Below, piece after piece: positions 34,355 to 36,653 of a stretch of DNA of 36,653 bases; position 1 is the stretch's first letter, and every line of letters starts with the position of its first letter. Origin of the DNA: an uncultured Pseudomonadota bacterium. Lineage in GTDB: Bacteria; Pseudomonadota; Alphaproteobacteria; UBA9219. Where the stretch lies: assembly GCA_903920205.1 (NCBI GenBank), contig CAIXLI010000099.1:1-36653 (forward strand), read 5' to 3'. The translations under genes and the position numbers were made by a program. The notes below the pieces were generated by a model that did not search any database, had not been told where the DNA came from, and saw nothing but the letters and a program-made list of their open reading frames with translations.

Positions 34355-36424
34355 CTAAACAAGGATTTTATCGCGAGGCCCGTCTGCAAGAATTCGCGAT
34401 TGCCCAACAACAATAATGCGATCACAGACAGCCAAGATGCTCCGGCTGTGTGTGCTCACAAGGATTGTTGACATTCCTCGCATTTGCGACAACTGCTCTG
34501 ATAAATGGTTTTCAAGGGCCGCATCAAGGCCGTTTGTCGGCTCATCAAGGAGAATAAGCGGCGGCCGGGTTAACAACGCTCGCGCCAAAGAAACCATTTG
34601 ACGCTGTCCTCCTGAAAGGCTGCCTCCACGCCCACCAACCTCTGTCATCCAATGTAAAGCGTTCTCATTGAATGCGCGCGAAAGCCCTGACGTTGTCAAA
34701 ACGTCACGCCGCATTTCAGTAGTCATTTGAGGGCGTCCAGCGCGAACATTGTCCTCAATCGTACCGTCGAGCAAACAGAAATCCTGAGGCTTAAAACCGA
34801 TGTTAAGAGAAATATCGTCTAGAGAAAGCCTTTCCAAAGGAATATTATCAAACAATATTCGTCCTTCATCTGGCTCAATAAGCCCCGCGATCAAACGTAA
34901 CAATGTTGTTTTTCCGGCACCCGGTGCTCCGGCAATACCAACCAACTCTCCTGGATTTATATTAAGACAGATACTGTTGAGAACAGGCGTTTCGTTCTGG
35001 CGCAAGCGGCAGGTAACATTATCTAAACGCAACGCCCCTTGTAACCTGCCATGCCTCTTTGTCGTCGGGGCGCGAACGGCTGCAGGAATGAGCTGATTTA
35101 ATTCGCGCAATGCGGTGCGAAACTCACGATAACGCAAAAGCAACGTATTAACAGAAGAGAAAGCCCCCATCGTCCGTGATGTTAATAACGAGGCAGCCAA
35201 CAAACCTCCGGAAGTCAGGCTGCGCTCCTCAACCATATAGACACCGCCGACAAGAACACCGATAAACGACAGATAAGAAATACTACTGGTAATCGTCATC
35301 CCCATCCCTCGCCAGTAGCGCGCCTTGCTTGCGGACTGAACCGAAGAGACGCTCGCCTGACGCCAACGTTCGGCAAGTTTATTGCGCAGGGCGCTACCAA
35401 TGACGGCTTCACGTGAGGTAATAAGGTCTGTCATCAGCCCAAAACGACGCGCACTCGCGTCGCGTGATTGTCGATCATAATCAAGCACAGGCTTGACCAT
35501 AATCACGCTCGAAACCAGCATCAATCCACCGCAAACAAGCGAAACAAGAACTAGGGGGCCAGACGCGACAGCAATAGCCAACAAGAACAAAAGTAGAAAA
35601 GGAAGATCTGCTAGCGCCAAAATATAAGACGATGACAAAAAATCACGGAAAGAAAGGATTTGCTTATATTTCTCAAGCAGCCCTCCGATTGTCGGCATTT
35701 TGTTCGCGCGCGTATCAAGCAGATTGTGAAAAGTCGCACAGTCGATTTCGACCTCGCTGCTAACGGCAAACCGCTCGGCAACATTGATGCGAATGATGCG
35801 AACACAAAATTCGATACAGACAACGATCCCAAGCCCAATGACTAGAGCCCATAAGGTTTCGAGGATGCCATTCCCCAATATCTTATCGTAGACAAAACTG
35901 CTGAACAGCGGCAGCGTGAGGCCGAAGATGTTGACGACAACTGCGGCAATAAACAAATCGCCGAAGTGCGTTCTATAGCGCTGAAAAAAGGGCGCGATTG
36001 CCCCCAAGCTCATGATGGATTCGTTCAGAACCCATGAACTAACGGCAGCGCCAAGAAGCGCCTCATCACAAATCCCGTCAGCCTGCCCCGTTTCAGAAAG
36101 AACAACAGCTTCCTCGTTCCCACCCAAAAGAGCGGCCCAACCTCCGTCGCCAAATTCCAAAAGGCATCCTATACGATCATTTGTCGAAGGAATGATGCCG
36201 TTAACAAGGGCAACTTTCTTTAATTCAAAACCGCTCCCTCGCAGCAAGTCCGCGAGAGCGGCAAGGGAATCCACGGCGGATATATCATCGATATATCCGA
36301 CCGCACTGAGCAAAACGCGCGCAGCGCTATGCCAATCCATATCGGCACAAACGGCATCATCGTCGTGTACGCCGACATCTCCGTTTTGAATTTGCTTGAG
36401 GCGCTGAAAAACTTGAATGGTCAT
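34355..36424 (-). CDS. Type I secretion ABC exporter (LapB/HlyB-like)
   Basis: Inner-membrane ABC transporter that exports proteins directly through a HlyD- and TolC-type channel. The 689-residue protein has three parts. Residues about 30-130 form a degenerate C39-like domain without an evident catalytic cysteine (LLSAVGYIDDISAVDSLAAL, then GDGGWAALLGG). Residues about 145-430 form the membrane domain. The nucleotide-binding domain carries Walker A GAPGAGKT (499-506), signature LSGGQ (603-607) and Walker B LILLDE (623-628). The inactive C39 region points to substrates with C-terminal signals, as in RTX adhesins, not to leader-peptide bacteriocins. It starts 6 bases after the upstream gene's stop, so the two are in one operon. 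The adaptor subunit gene is not in the window. Confidence 0.92.
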   Translation of the reverse strand: MTIQVFQRLKQIQNGDVGVHDDDAVCADMDWHSAARVLLSAVGYIDDISAVDSLAALADLLRGSGFELKKVALVNGIIPSTNDRIGCLLEFGDGGWAALLGGNEEAVVLSETGQADGICDEALLGAAVSSWVLNESIMSLGAIAPFFQRYRTHFGDLFIAAVVVNIFGLTLPLFSSFVYDKILGNGILETLWALVIGLGIVVCIEFCVRIIRINVAERFAVSSEVEIDCATFHNLLDTRANKMPTIGGLLEKYKQILSFRDFLSSSYILALADLPFLLLFLLAIAVASGPLVLVSLVCGGLMLVSSVIMVKPVLDYDRQSRDASARRFGLMTDLITSREAVIGSALRNKLAERWRQASVSSVQSASKARYWRGMGMTITSSISYLSFIGVLVGGVYMVEERSLTSGGLLAASLLTSRTMGAFSSVNTLLLRYREFRTALRELNQLIPAAVRAPTTKRHGRLQGALRLDNVTCRLRQNETPVLNSICLNINPGELVGIAGAPGAGKTTLLRLIAGLIEPDEGRILFDNIPLERLSLDDISLNIGFKPQDFCLLDGTIEDNVRAGRPQMTTEMRRDVLTTSGLSRAFNENALHWMTEVGGRGGSLSGGQRQMVSLARALLTRPPLILLDEPTNGLDAALENHLSEQLSQMRGMSTILVSTHSRSILAVCDRIIVVGQSRILADGPRDKILV

Positions 36425-36430
36425 AAAAAC

Positions 36431-36653
36431 CTAGCCGGAGCCGTAATGGATATTGAGATGCGCATTGTTGGCGGCGTTGTAAACAATCACATCGCTAAAG
36501 TAACTGGCCGCATTGTGCGTATCCGTCGCGATGAGATATGGCGCGGTATGCGTGTGGCTGTTGTAGTAGGATATCGTGTTGCCGACAGTTACGGCATCCA
36601 CCGTTCCCGTAGGCTGAAACAGTTCGCCGTTGTCGAGCTTGAGTGTCAAGGTC
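36431..36653 (-). CDS. C-terminal end of a possible type I secreted protein (partial)
   Basis: The frame is open to the window edge and encodes at least 74 residues of a C-terminus. It includes TLTLKLDNGELFQPTGTVDA and VTVGNTISYYNSHTHTAPYL, and ends in NAHLNIHYGSG. It is rich in Asn, Thr, Ser, Tyr and His with no Cys, like the beta-rich ends of large surface or secreted proteins. Its stop lies 6 bases before the exporter's ATG, so it is the preceding gene of the operon. I infer that it is the exporter's substrate. The 5' part lies outside the window and no RTX repeats are visible in this fragment. Confidence 0.6.
   Translation of the reverse strand, partial: TLTLKLDNGELFQPTGTVDAVTVGNTISYYNSHTHTAPYLIATDTHNAASYFSDVIVYNAANNAHLNIHYGSG

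Noticed and set aside
1-36653. CRISPR array, tRNA, rRNA, insertion sequence or phage genes
   Set aside because: No regularly spaced repeats, cloverleaf-like sequences, transposase or phage frames were seen while reading both strands.

Overview
The window looks like a chromosomal segment of a free-living, respiring alphaproteobacterium; I cannot name the order with confidence. The evidence is a bc1 complex in which cytochrome b and cytochrome c1 form one reading frame (the Bradyrhizobium FbcH arrangement), a GAAC-N7-GAAC LexA-type box upstream of recA, a bamE / yceD-rpmF-plsX-fabH block, and a complete-looking cpa/Tad pilus export operon. No tRNA, rRNA, insertion sequence, phage gene or CRISPR array was seen.

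Layout. (1) 176-3973: a minus-strand XRE regulator / substrate-binding protein / ATPase / permease operon of the SsuABC-TauABC-NMT1 type. A divergent plus-strand gene encodes a second binding-protein-like polypeptide without a signal peptide. The shared intergenic region holds three phased GTATC/GATAC half-sites. (2) 3962-8187: trmL (minus), then the Rieske protein and fused cytochrome b-c1 genes, then corA. (3) 8250-9000: rpsD with a strong promoter and a palindromic hairpin in its leader. (4) 9302-17887: flp pilin, terminator, then cpaA-cpaB-cpaC-cpaD-cpaE-cpaF-tadB-tadC, tightly packed with several ATGA overlaps. (5) 17973-20081: cysK (plus), a WrbA-like flavodoxin and bamE (both minus). 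(6) 20196-21382: a frameshifted Leu/Ile/Val-type binding protein gene, orphaned from any transporter. (7) 21552-24533: yceD, rpmF, plsX, fabH. (8) 24580-27275: fumC (minus) and recA (plus). (9) 27314-33180: a minus-strand run of MFS transporter, prmA, Xaa-Pro aminopeptidase, M16 protease and GNAT acetyltransferase. (10) 33475-36653: a TerD-fold protein with a long basic insertion, converging on a type I secretion ABC exporter that lies just downstream of the 3' end of what may be its secreted substrate.

How the parts fit. Regions 2-9 are mostly core metabolism and housekeeping: respiration, translation, lipid and cysteine synthesis, DNA repair and protein processing. The Tad operon supplies the inner-membrane, secretin and motor parts of a Flp pilus; minor pilins (TadE/F/G) and TadD are not in the window. 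The least ordinary parts are the regulator plus cytoplasmic binding-protein pair at 2.6-4.0 kb, the Cys-rich Rieske N-terminus, the internal duplication at the CpaF N-terminus, the rpsD leader, and the TerD-like protein beside the type I secretion genes.
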